A DNA stretch of 14,990 bases. It comes from Methanoregula sp. GTDB taxonomy: Archaea > Halobacteriota > Methanomicrobia > Methanomicrobiales > Methanospirillaceae. Positions 7,530 through 14,109 of the stretch are shown here, one piece after another; position 1 is the first letter of the stretch; each line of letters opens with the position of its first letter. A program made the position numbers and the translations under genes. Under the pieces are notes generated by a model that was not told the DNA's origin, ran no database searches, and saw only the letters and a program-made list of their open reading frames with translations. The stretch is taken from NCBI GenBank assembly GCA_003157895.1, contig PMKW01000146.1:1-14990 (forward strand). Reading direction: 5' to 3'.

Positions 7530-7557
7530 AACCGGGGTTCGAAGGTTTTGTCCGGTT
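7530..7557. repeat. Inverted repeat AACCGG-N16-CCGGTT
   Basis: Perfect 6-bp arms at 7530-7535 and 7552-7557, about 20-45 bp upstream of the candidate TATA box of the minus-strand operon. It could be an operator. The enclosed GGTTCGAA resembles a tRNA T-loop, but no tRNA can be built around it. Confidence 0.3.
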
Positions 7558-7593
7558 CTTTCTCTGGTATTATGGCCTCATCATCAAATAGGC

Positions 7594-7599
7594 AAAAAA
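7594..7599 (-). terminator. Possible U-tract terminator of the DUF128 gene
   Basis: Six T residues on the minus strand, starting about 20 bp after the stop of the DUF128 gene. Archaeal termination needs little more than a U-run. There is no strong hairpin. Confidence 0.35.
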
Positions 7600-7620
7600 G
7601 AGCGGGTAAACATGGGCGGA

Positions 7621-8367
7621 TCAAAAGGAACGGATCTCTTCCATCTGGGTAATATCCATGAGACCTTTCATAGCCTGTGTCTGTACCCAGCGCCCGCTCT
7701 CGCGGATTGCCGCCATCGGATTGGTGCCACCGACTGCAGCGATCGCAACATACTGCGGACTTACGGGGACACCCAGGAGGGGCAGGTTCGGCATCCCGAC
7801 CTCGAGGATGCCGGAGTAGCTGCTGCTTGAGAGTTCGTCAAGCACGATACCGACCAGCGGTTCGGCCTCCATGTGGAACTCGCGGATATTGGCAAGCATG
7901 TTCCCGCTGCCCTTGCGCATCACATCGGTCACGGAGGTGGTCTTCTGGGAGATGAGCACCTGCAGCGGGTCGATGGTCGTATATTCATAGAGGATGATGT
8001 GGGTGAATCGGATCGGCGTGCGGTTCTCAATCTGGACGACGCCCCCGCCGATAGGGTTGACCGGGATCCCGCGACGGACCAGGAGACCGTCAAAGGTGAT
8101 GCTGCACATTGTGCAAATCCCGGCGCATCCCTTCGGGATACGATACTCTGCCACATCCTCGCCGGAAGAGAAAAATTTTACAAGACCGCTGACACTGACA
8201 CCGGTTTTATAGGCAGCCTTGAGAATGCTTATGGCAAAATCGAGATCTTCATTTTTTATCAGGGAGAGGTTATAGACGATATTACCTTCTCCCGCAACCG
8301 GATCGAAGGTGACCTGCATGGCATAATCTTCGATATTATTGTTCACGAACTTGAGCGGGAAGGTCAT
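7621..8367 (-). CDS. Stand-alone DUF128 (NrpR effector-domain) protein
   Basis: 248 residues from the ATG at 8367. The frame stays open upstream to 8604, but that extension is antisense to the next gene and low in complexity, so I reject it; an ATG at 8319 (MQVTFDP) is a possible shorter start. The protein resembles the DUF128 domain of NrpR, the 2-oxoglutarate-sensing repressor of nitrogen genes in methanogens. The conserved core reads GICTMCSITFDGLLVRRGIP (83-102), followed by NPIGGGVVQI and a second glycine-rich segment AIAAVGGTNPMAAI (188-201). NrpR itself begins with a winged helix-turn-helix, which is absent here, so the protein may sense a ligand or pair with another DUF128 protein instead of binding DNA alone (inference). 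Cys81, Cys85 and Cys88 form a close cluster that could bind metal. It is divergent from the gene at 8432, 64 bp away. Confidence 0.75.
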   Translation of the reverse strand: MTFPLKFVNNNIEDYAMQVTFDPVAGEGNIVYNLSLIKNEDLDFAISILKAAYKTGVSVSGLVKFFSSGEDVAEYRIPKGCAGICTMCSITFDGLLVRRGIPVNPIGGGVVQIENRTPIRFTHIILYEYTTIDPLQVLISQKTTSVTDVMRKGSGNMLANIREFHMEAEPLVGIVLDELSSSSYSGILEVGMPNLPLLGVPVSPQYVAIAAVGGTNPMAAIRESGRWVQTQAMKGLMDITQMEEIRSF

Positions 8368-8390
8368 TATTCTAAACTTCTGACAGCGCA

Positions 8391-8408
8391 ATAGAAAAAT
8401 TGTTCTAT
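8391..8408. promoter_or_regulatory. Inverted repeat ATAGAA-N6-TTCTAT, operator candidate in the DUF128 divergon
   Basis: Perfect 6-bp arms at 8391-8396 and 8403-8408, separated by 6 bp, in the 64-bp gap between two divergent genes. The right arm overlaps the TATA box. The spacing and the inner AGAA/TTCT half-sites differ by one base per arm from the published NrpR operator GGAA-N6-TTCC. Binding is an inference. Confidence 0.45.
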
Positions 8409-8411
8409 AAG
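8403..8411 (+). promoter_or_regulatory. Shared TATA box of the divergent pair
   Basis: TTCTATAAG on the plus strand, centred about 25 bp before the ATG at 8432, predicts a leaderless mRNA for that gene. Read on the minus strand it is CTTATAGAA, about 40 bp before the ATG at 8367, predicting a leader of about 14 nt for the DUF128 gene. One TATA element may therefore serve both directions. Confidence 0.5.
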
Positions 8412-8431
8412 CGTAAGGCAATTTATGTATA

Positions 8432-9391
8432 ATGGAACCTGAAATGCGGGAAAAAGCCAAGAATGCAATGCGTCTCATTCTTGAAGCGGCACGGTTCGAC
8501 GTGGAGGAGGTAGATGATCCCCTCGACCTTTCAGCAGTCCGTGAAGGGGTCTGTCTTCTGGTGCTCTGTTCTAACGATAAGAATCTGATCAGCCAGTTCG
8601 ACAAGACGAATTACAGCCTCATGATCGATGACCATGAGATGAACTGCAAGAAACTTCTTTTCTCGATCGATAAGGATATCTCAACTGAGAACTGCATCCA
8701 GTGGGGTGTCGACGAGTTTGTCCGGTATACCGGTGAAGCGGTCCTCGCGGATATCCTGAACCGCGAACTCGCACTCGATCTTACACCGTCAAAAAGCAGA
8801 AGACCGCAGGTCTCATCCTCTGCCGGATCGGCCGCAGCCTCACAAGAACCCACCGGCATTTCTATCCCCCATTTCCCGATAAAACTGACGGAGCAGGCGG
8901 CGATCCGGACTGCCGGTGTACAGGGAACAGCAAAGCTCCGTTTCATACCCTACTACCTGTTCCATTACACCAGCACGGGCGAGCAGGTGTACAAGGACCG
9001 CCGCATCCCTTTCGATGCCGACGGCTGGAGCGCTTTAAACGCCATCAACGGGATCAAGGTCGATCTCGACGGAAAACAGATCGAGGACACGGATATCCCC
9101 GGCGGTGCCGAAGTCTGCAACCCGCATATCAGGAAAGAAGAGGCATCCGAGCGGATGATAACCGAACTCATCGAACACCTGACCCAGAAAGTCCGCATCA
9201 AGCAGGAGAAGGGCGATGCGATCTTCTATGAGGAGAAGATCCTTAAACCCGACAGGAAGAATATTACTGTGGACACAAAACAGGTCTACATCCCGGTCTG
9301 GCAGATCCGTGGCAAGAAAATTGTCGAAGTGAACGCGTTCACGGGCGAGCTGCTTTCGGAGCCGATGGATGAGGGTGTCGAAGTCTTCTGA
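8432..9391 (+). CDS. Uncharacterised two-domain protein
   Basis: 319 residues, not recognised with confidence. An N-terminal alpha/beta domain (about 1-115) starts with a helix (MREKAKNAMRLILEAARFDV) and then strands (VCLLVLCSND 40-49, KLLFSID 74-80), loosely recalling a restriction-endonuclease-like or Rossmannoid fold. A Ser/Ala/Pro-rich linker (about 118-142) follows. The C-terminal domain (about 145-319) contains FIPYYLFHYT (171-180) and ends with QVYIPVWQIRGKKIVEVNAFTGELL, a strand pattern somewhat like PepSY or other beta-meander domains. There are no signal peptide or membrane helices, so it is probably cytoplasmic. It has no ribosome site but a TATA box about 25 bp upstream, so it is probably leaderless. 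It is divergent from the DUF128 gene and may be co-regulated with it. Confidence 0.75.
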   Translation: MEPEMREKAKNAMRLILEAARFDVEEVDDPLDLSAVREGVCLLVLCSNDKNLISQFDKTNYSLMIDDHEMNCKKLLFSIDKDISTENCIQWGVDEFVRYTGEAVLADILNRELALDLTPSKSRRPQVSSSAGSAAASQEPTGISIPHFPIKLTEQAAIRTAGVQGTAKLRFIPYYLFHYTSTGEQVYKDRRIPFDADGWSALNAINGIKVDLDGKQIEDTDIPGGAEVCNPHIRKEEASERMITELIEHLTQKVRIKQEKGDAIFYEEKILKPDRKNITVDTKQVYIPVWQIRGKKIVEVNAFTGELLSEPMDEGVEVF

Positions 9392-9463
9392 TCCCCGTCC
9401 CCCGCCCCGCTCAATTCTTTCGGCACCGGATGGTGTCATCCCGCAGCCTTTTCTCATCCTCCT

Positions 9464-9470
9464 GAAGGTG
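9464..9470 (+). promoter_or_regulatory. Ribosome binding site of the mini-ORF
   Basis: GAAGGTG, 5 nt before the ATG at 9476. It is the best ribosome-site match in this intergenic stretch and belongs to the mini-ORF more than to the flavoprotein start 50 bp further on. Confidence 0.45.
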
Positions 9471-9475
9471 TCCTC

Positions 9476-9523
9476 ATGAATGCCCCGGCACTGCTCCTGC
9501 CGCTTTTACAGGTCAGGCCATGA
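9476..9523 (+). CDS. 15-codon upstream mini-ORF coupled to the flavoprotein gene
   Basis: Reads MNAPALLLPLLQVRP, then TGA. The stop overlaps the downstream start codon as ATGA (9520-9523). The mini-ORF has a good ribosome site at 9464-9470, while the flavoprotein start has only a short AGGT at 9510-9513. It could be a leader peptide that couples translation of the two, or a chance reading frame. It is too short to judge by codon use. Confidence 0.35.
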   Translation: MNAPALLLPLLQVRP

Positions 9524-10842
9524 TCGTCATCCTCGGCGGGGGCCCGGCAGGGAGGCTTGCGTCCATCCGTCTTGCCTCGGCAGGGAAGCAGGTCACCCTT
9601 ATCGAGCACGGGGGCATCGGGGGACAGTGTCTCCACTCGGGCTGCATGCCGGTCTGTGCCCTGAACGATGTTGCGCGGCTCATCCATTCAGCCCGGGAGC
9701 TCCACGACCTCGGCGTTGTCGATACGGTTCCCGCCCCGGATTTTCCAGTGCTTCTCAAAAAGATGGGGGAGATCCAGCAGAAAATCACCTCCATCCTTGA
9801 CGAGGAAACCCGGTCTGCCGGCGTAGAAATCATCTACGGGAAGACCGGCAGATTTGAGGGGGGAACTGTGTTTGCCGGTGACGAACAGCTGAAGGCCGAT
9901 GCGGTCATCGCGGCAACCGGTTCCCGACCCCATATACCGGCAGTCCCGGGTGTCTATCTGCCCGGTGTCTTCACGTCCCGTACCCTCCCCGGGATGAAAA
10001 ACCTCCCAAAGAAGATGGCCATTATCGGGGGCAGCGTGGTGGCGGCGGAGTTTGCCTATATTTTCTCCGCGTTCGGCTGCGATGTAACCATCCTCTCCCG
10101 GAGCACGTTTTTAAAGGACGCTGACAAGCATATCAGGCCTCTCGCAATCAAGGAGCTGGCCGGGGTAACGATCCGGGAGAATACCCCGGTGATCTCGATT
10201 GGGGGTAAAGACAGCGTCAGCTCGGTCCTTACCCCGGCCGGGAAGCTGGAGGCAGACGCTGTCTTTCTTGCCGCCGGGCTCGTGCCGAACTCCGAAGCTC
10301 TGGACGGCTTGAAGAAGGGGCCGCTTGGAGAAGTTATTGTGGATAACCACATGCAGACAAGTGTTCCGGACGTTTATGCCTGCGGCGACGTGGCCGGTCC
10401 ACCCTATCTCACACCGGTTGCCCGGCACCAGGGGATCGTTGCCGCTGACAATATCCTCGGGATCCCCCGGACCATGGATTATCAGAATATTCCCCGCTCC
10501 ATCAACCTTACACACGAACTCGCATATTGTATCAACGAAAGCAAGGGAATGGGATCGCTTGCCATCCTGGGACCGGCCGGCCCGGGCTCGTTCTGGTCCG
10601 TCCCGACCGGGCAGACCGGCCTTGCCAAGGTGATCTTCGATCCGGAGACCGGGGACCTCGGCGGGTTCTGTGCCGCGGGTCCGGGCGGCGGCCTCATCGC
10701 CGGCTACATGGCGTTTCTCATGAAGAGGCATTTCTCTGTCCATGATTTCGAGGATTTCATTGAGGTCCACCCGTCAACGGACGGGGTGTACGGGCTGGCG
10801 AAGTATGCTTCCTCCCTGATCAGGAAACATAAAAATTCCTGA
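9520..10842 (+). CDS. Dihydrolipoamide dehydrogenase-like FAD/NAD(P) disulfide oxidoreductase
   Basis: 440 residues in the class I flavoprotein disulfide reductase layout. The N-terminal FAD site is VILGGGPAGRLASIRLA (3-19). The redox disulfide is Cys37-x4-Cys42 in GGQCLHSGCMPVCAL. The second nucleotide-binding site is AIIGGSVVAAEFAYIF (167-182), in which the usual GxGxxG is altered. The second FAD motif is VPDVYACGDVAGPPYLTPVA (302-321), and a dimerisation domain ends the chain. The partner His-Glu pair of HPTxxE is changed: HPSTDG (427-432) keeps His427 but has Gly where Glu is expected. The protein is shorter than typical Lpd (about 460-475), and no lipoyl E2 or decarboxylase gene lies nearby, so lipoamide may not be the substrate. 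The ATG overlaps the stop of a 15-codon mini-ORF. A hairpin spans the stop codon. Confidence 0.85.
   Translation: MIVILGGGPAGRLASIRLASAGKQVTLIEHGGIGGQCLHSGCMPVCALNDVARLIHSARELHDLGVVDTVPAPDFPVLLKKMGEIQQKITSILDEETRSAGVEIIYGKTGRFEGGTVFAGDEQLKADAVIAATGSRPHIPAVPGVYLPGVFTSRTLPGMKNLPKKMAIIGGSVVAAEFAYIFSAFGCDVTILSRSTFLKDADKHIRPLAIKELAGVTIRENTPVISIGGKDSVSSVLTPAGKLEADAVFLAAGLVPNSEALDGLKKGPLGEVIVDNHMQTSVPDVYACGDVAGPPYLTPVARHQGIVAADNILGIPRTMDYQNIPRSINLTHELAYCINESKGMGSLAILGPAGPGSFWSVPTGQTGLAKVIFDPETGDLGGFCAAGPGGGLIAGYMAFLMKRHFSVHDFEDFIEVHPSTDGVYGLAKYASSLIRKHKNS
10820..10842 (+). terminator. Hairpin at the flavoprotein stop codon
   Basis: TCAGGAA (10820-10826) and TTCCTGA (10836-10842) form a perfect 7-bp stem with a 9-nt A-rich loop. 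The second arm includes the stop codon. A T6 run follows at 10862-10867, too far for a bacterial-type terminator but enough for an archaeal U-tract stop. Confidence 0.3.
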
Positions 10843-10887
10843 CCACCCGAAAGCCCATTAATTTTTTCCGATACCGTCGCTGAAGGT

Positions 10888-10915
10888 ATTATTACATCTC
10901 AAATCGCATTATTAC
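10888..10915 (+). repeat. Direct repeat ATTATTAC upstream of lysS
   Basis: Two exact 8-bp copies at 10888-10895 and 10908-10915, exactly 20 bp apart, in the 108-bp gap before lysS. They lie in the promoter-proximal region and are AT-rich. They could be promoter or regulator sites, or chance. Confidence 0.3.
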
Positions 10916-10950
10916 GATACATATCATCCCATTCCCCGGGTGTTTTTACG

Positions 10951-12492
10951 ATGAGCAGTCCCACCGAGAATACTACATTCGACCAGACACGGCTCGACAA
11001 GATCCGTGTACTCCAGGAAAAAGGCCACATAATCTTTCCCACGTCGTTCGACCGACAGCACACGGTCGGCGAGATCAAGACGAAGTATGCGGATATCGCC
11101 CACGACAAGAGCGATTCGTCCGTGACCACAGCCGGCAGGATCTACATTGTCCGCAACCACGGCAAGACCCTCTTTGCCGACCTCGGGGACGAGACCGGGA
11201 AGATCCAGCTCTATATCCGGAAGAACGATATCGGAGAGGACCAGTTCGATCTCTTCAACCAGTTCATCGAGCGGGGGGATATCATAGGGGTGACCGGCCA
11301 CGTCTTCCGGACAAAACTCGGGGAGATCACCATCTGGGTGGACACCTTCACCCTTCTCTGCAAGGCGGTCTGTTCACTGCCTGAGAAGTTTCACGGGCTC
11401 ACTGATATCGAGAAGCGCTACCGCCAGCGGTACGTGGACCTGATCGTGAACGAGGAGAGTCGGCAGACCTTCCGGAACCGGAGCCGGATTGTCTCCCTCA
11501 TCCGCAGGTACCTCGACGACCACGGGTTCCTTGAGTTCGAGACCCCCATCCTCCAGCCGATCTACGGCGGTGCCAACGCCCGACCGTTCACCTCGTACCA
11601 TAACTTCCTCGATCAGAAACTCTTCCTCCGTATCGCCCCCGAACTCTACCTCAAGCGCCTCGTAGTCGGGGGCTTCGAGAAGGTCTTCGAGATCGCCCGC
11701 AATTTCCGGAACGAGGCTGTGGACACCGACCACAACCCGGAATTCTCGATGGTGGAGATCTACTGGGCGTACCGCGACTTTACGCACATGATGACCCTGA
11801 CCGAGGACATTGTTTCATCCATTGTATATGAGGTACACGGAAAATACGAGATCCCGTATGGAGATATCACGCTGAACTTCAAAGCCCCGTGGAAGAAGCT
11901 CTCAATGTCGGATGCGGTAAAAGAGTATGCAGGTATCGACATCTTCACCCATAGCGTGGAAGAACTCCGCATGCTCGCCCGCAAGCACCAGATCGAGGAG
12001 CCGGACAAACCGCAGAGCCAGCGGGAGTTCCTCATCGCCTTCTTCGAAGGTCTTGTCGAGGAGAAACTGGTCCAGCCAACCTTTATCCACGATTACCCGG
12101 TCGAGAACTCCCCGCTCGCAAAGCGCCACCGCTCAAAGGAGGGTTTCACCGAGCGGTTCGAGCTCTTCATTGCCGGCATGGAGGTGGGCAACGGATTCTC
12201 GGAGCTGAACGACCCGGTCGACCAGAAGGAGCGGTTCGAAGCACAGGACGAGAAGCGCCGGCTCGGGGACGTCGAGGCACAGATGATCGATTACGACTTC
12301 ATCAACGCCATCGGGTACGGCATGCCCCCCACCGGCGGTGTCGGGATCGGTATCGACCGGCTCGTGATGCTGCTCACCAATAACGATTCCATCAAGGAGG
12401 TCATCCTCTTCCCCTCGATGAAGAAGCTCAAAGAGAGTGAAGAGGACAACGCTGCCGAAACGCCCATGGAGCTTGCGGCGGACAAGAGATAG
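10951..12492 (+). CDS. lysS: Lysyl-tRNA synthetase, class II
   Basis: 513 residues, close to the usual class II length. It charges tRNA-Lys with lysine using ATP. The N-terminal OB-fold anticodon domain spans about 58-140 (SVTTAGRIYIVRNHGKTLFA at 57-76). Class II motif 1 is RYLDDHGFLEFETPILQP (186-203), motif 2 is FEIARNFRNEAVDTDHNPEF (246-265), and motif 3 is GIGIDRLVMLL (465-475). The lysine-site segment GMEVGNGFSELNDP (409-422) is intact. The acidic, charged tail after residue 490 is an ordinary extension. Start ATG at 10951 with GGGTG at 10938-10942, 8 nt away. Many methanogens use class I LysRS instead, so class II is a lineage clue. A T7 run follows the stop. Confidence 0.96.
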   Translation: MSSPTENTTFDQTRLDKIRVLQEKGHIIFPTSFDRQHTVGEIKTKYADIAHDKSDSSVTTAGRIYIVRNHGKTLFADLGDETGKIQLYIRKNDIGEDQFDLFNQFIERGDIIGVTGHVFRTKLGEITIWVDTFTLLCKAVCSLPEKFHGLTDIEKRYRQRYVDLIVNEESRQTFRNRSRIVSLIRRYLDDHGFLEFETPILQPIYGGANARPFTSYHNFLDQKLFLRIAPELYLKRLVVGGFEKVFEIARNFRNEAVDTDHNPEFSMVEIYWAYRDFTHMMTLTEDIVSSIVYEVHGKYEIPYGDITLNFKAPWKKLSMSDAVKEYAGIDIFTHSVEELRMLARKHQIEEPDKPQSQREFLIAFFEGLVEEKLVQPTFIHDYPVENSPLAKRHRSKEGFTERFELFIAGMEVGNGFSELNDPVDQKERFEAQDEKRRLGDVEAQMIDYDFINAIGYGMPPTGGVGIGIDRLVMLLTNNDSIKEVILFPSMKKLKESEEDNAAETPMELAADKR

Positions 12493-12495
12493 ACC

Positions 12496-12502
12496 TTTTT
12501 TT
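12496..12502 (+). terminator. U-tract after lysS
   Basis: Seven T residues begin 4 bp after the lysS stop codon. This is the typical minimal archaeal terminator; no stable hairpin precedes it. Confidence 0.45.
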
Positions 12503-12565
12503 CATCAGGTATTGTTAATGCCAGCCGGAGATATTCATCTTCCGGCAGTTCTGACAATGCATTCC

Positions 12566-12573
12566 TTTATATT
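12566..12573 (+). promoter_or_regulatory. Candidate TATA box of the hydrolase-CDGSH operon
   Basis: TTTATATT, about 85 bp before the ATG at 12654, predicts a start near 12595 and a leader of about 55-60 nt. A second possibility is CTATTTAG at 12602-12609, which would give a leader of about 25 nt. Confidence 0.4.
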
Positions 12574-12641
12574 CCCCCCGGTATATTGCCACGGTCAATA
12601 CCTATTTAGGGTGGTTCGCGTGACACTTACCGTACAATTAC

Positions 12642-12647
12642 GGAGGG
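12642..12647 (+). promoter_or_regulatory. Ribosome binding site of the cysteine hydrolase gene
   Basis: GGAGGG, 6 nt before the ATG at 12654. It is the strongest Shine-Dalgarno sequence in the window. Confidence 0.7.
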
Positions 12648-12653
12648 AAACAG

Positions 12654-13271
12654 ATGCCAAACACAAAAGACGGAAAACTGGAACTACTCACCGACAAAAA
12701 CAGCGCACTGGTGCTCGTGGACTACCAGCCCACGATGTTTTCCGGCGTTGCATCCGGTGACAAGACGATCATCCGGAACGCAGCCTACTGCGCAGCAAAG
12801 GCTGCAGCCATCCTTGACGTACCGGTCGTGCTCTCGACCATCAACCCGCAGAGCAACGGGAATTTTCTTGCTGAGGTCACTGCACTGTTCCCGGGCCAGC
12901 AGGTATTTGCCCGGGCGGTTCCCAGTTTTGATGCCTTCGAGGATGAGAAGACGTATAGTGCGTTCAAAAAAACCGGCCGGAAGAAAGTGGTGGTTTCCGG
13001 GCTGTGGACCAGCATGTGCTTCTGTTATACCGCACTGCATGCCCTTGATGACGGGTACGAGGTGTATGGGCTGATAGATGCTGCGGGTGATTCAACGCCC
13101 GATGCCCACCGGTACGGGGTTGAGCGGATGCTGCAGGCCGGGGTCGTCCCCATCACGGTTGAGTCGCTCGTTTCGGAATGGATGCATGCCTGGACCAACC
13201 CGAAGGCCGGGGATCTGGTAAAGGAAGTGTACTCCCGGTACGGTTATATGATCGGCATGGGGAGATCCTGA
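12654..13271 (+). CDS. Isochorismatase-superfamily cysteine hydrolase, YcaC-like
   Basis: 205 residues. An alpha/beta fold with LVLVDYQPTMF (19-29, catalytic Asp23), PVVLSTINP (57-65), then GRKKVVVSGLWTSMCFCYTAL (108-128) carrying the nucleophile Cys122. The Asp-Cys distance of 99 residues equals that of E. coli YcaC (as I remember it), and the surrounding pattern, including the segment ALDDGYEVYGLIDAAGDST, is YcaC-like. The third catalytic residue, a lysine in most members, appears to be replaced: the aligned stretch QVFARAVPSF (83-92) has only Arg87. The substrate is unknown; superfamily members cleave amides, nicotinamide or isochorismate. A strong ribosome site precedes it. The CDGSH gene begins 10 bp after its stop, so the two probably form an operon. 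Confidence 0.87.
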   Translation: MPNTKDGKLELLTDKNSALVLVDYQPTMFSGVASGDKTIIRNAAYCAAKAAAILDVPVVLSTINPQSNGNFLAEVTALFPGQQVFARAVPSFDAFEDEKTYSAFKKTGRKKVVVSGLWTSMCFCYTALHALDDGYEVYGLIDAAGDSTPDAHRYGVERMLQAGVVPITVESLVSEWMHAWTNPKAGDLVKEVYSRYGYMIGMGRS

Positions 13272-13281
13272 TCCGGAGACT

Positions 13282-13971
13282 ATGATGGTACAGGAAAAAA
13301 CTGATGGGATAGGGATACGGATCGTTGTCAGTAAAAACGGCCCTTATATCGTGACCGGGAGCGTCCCCCTCATACAGGAAGAGATCTGCAACGATGACGA
13401 GGGGTATTGCCGGACCTGGCGGGAAGCTAAGAAGTATCCCGTGCAGGAGCAGTACGCCCTTTGCCGGTGCGGCCACTCACAGAATAAGCCGTTCTGTGAC
13501 GGGTCGCATACGAAAGTCAGCTTCAACGGTACGGAGACCGCAGGCAACGAGCCGTACCTCCGGCACCCACGAATCATCCGGGGCCCGGAACTGGAACTGC
13601 TTGATTACGAGAACCTCTGCGTCCATGCCCGGTTCTGCATGCGGGCCGGCGGGATCTGGAACCTCACGCAGCAGTCCGATATCCTGGAGGCGAGGGAAAC
13701 GGCAATCGAAGAGGCTTCCAACTGTCCATCAGGCAGGCTTGTTATCAAGGATCAGGAGACCGGCAAGACCATCGAGCCGAAACTGGAGAAATCTATTGTC
13801 GTCATCGAATATCCCGCAAAGGGGGAACACGGGCCGCTGTGGGTACGCGGTGGCATCCCAGTAGTTTCTGCCGACAGTAAACCGTACACGGTCAGGAACC
13901 GGCTCACCCTCTGCCGGTGCGGAAAGTCCGGGAACAAGCCGTTCTGCGACGGGAGTCATGTACAGCATTAA
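13282..13971 (+). CDS. Two-CDGSH iron-sulfur protein with central Fer4_19-type domain
   Basis: 229 residues. Two complete CDGSH motifs, each able to hold a [2Fe-2S] cluster by three Cys and one His, lie at C61-x-C63-x8-C72-x3-H76 and C211-x-C213-x8-C222-x3-H226. Both read CRCG...NKPFCDGSH. Between them is a divergent mono-cluster ferredoxin-like region, LCVHARFC (112-119) with a later NCPSG (147-151), typical of the Fer4_19 (formerly DUF1271) family. The result is a compact redox protein with up to three clusters. No signal peptide, so cytoplasmic. Start ATG at 13282 or the adjacent in-frame ATG at 13285; GGAG at 13275-13278 suits the second better. It follows the hydrolase gene by 10 bp. It probably moves electrons or clusters; the partner is unknown. 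Confidence 0.9.
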   Translation: MMVQEKTDGIGIRIVVSKNGPYIVTGSVPLIQEEICNDDEGYCRTWREAKKYPVQEQYALCRCGHSQNKPFCDGSHTKVSFNGTETAGNEPYLRHPRIIRGPELELLDYENLCVHARFCMRAGGIWNLTQQSDILEARETAIEEASNCPSGRLVIKDQETGKTIEPKLEKSIVVIEYPAKGEHGPLWVRGGIPVVSADSKPYTVRNRLTLCRCGKSGNKPFCDGSHVQH

Positions 13972-14109
13972 CTGAGATCGAGCTTGAGAGGTAGTGGACC
14001 GGCCGGAAAATCAGGGAATCCTGCTTTCGAACTCCCCTATTAAATCCATTCAGAGGAGGAATGTCATTTCCCATACCTTTATTCCCACTCTCTTCATATC
14101 TCACAACCG

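Noticed and set aside
7530..7557. tRNA-like T-loop GGTTCGAA
   Set aside because: No acceptor stem, D-arm or anticodon arm can be placed around it on either strand.
8368..8604. 79-codon upstream extension of the DUF128 frame
   Set aside because: It reads antisense through the start of the gene at 8432 and gives Ser/Arg-rich low-complexity protein. It is not a winged helix, and the 8367 ATG has a TATA element at a suitable distance.
10111..10770. 219-codon minus-strand open frame
   Set aside because: Antisense to the flavoprotein, whose FAD and redox motifs are unmistakable.
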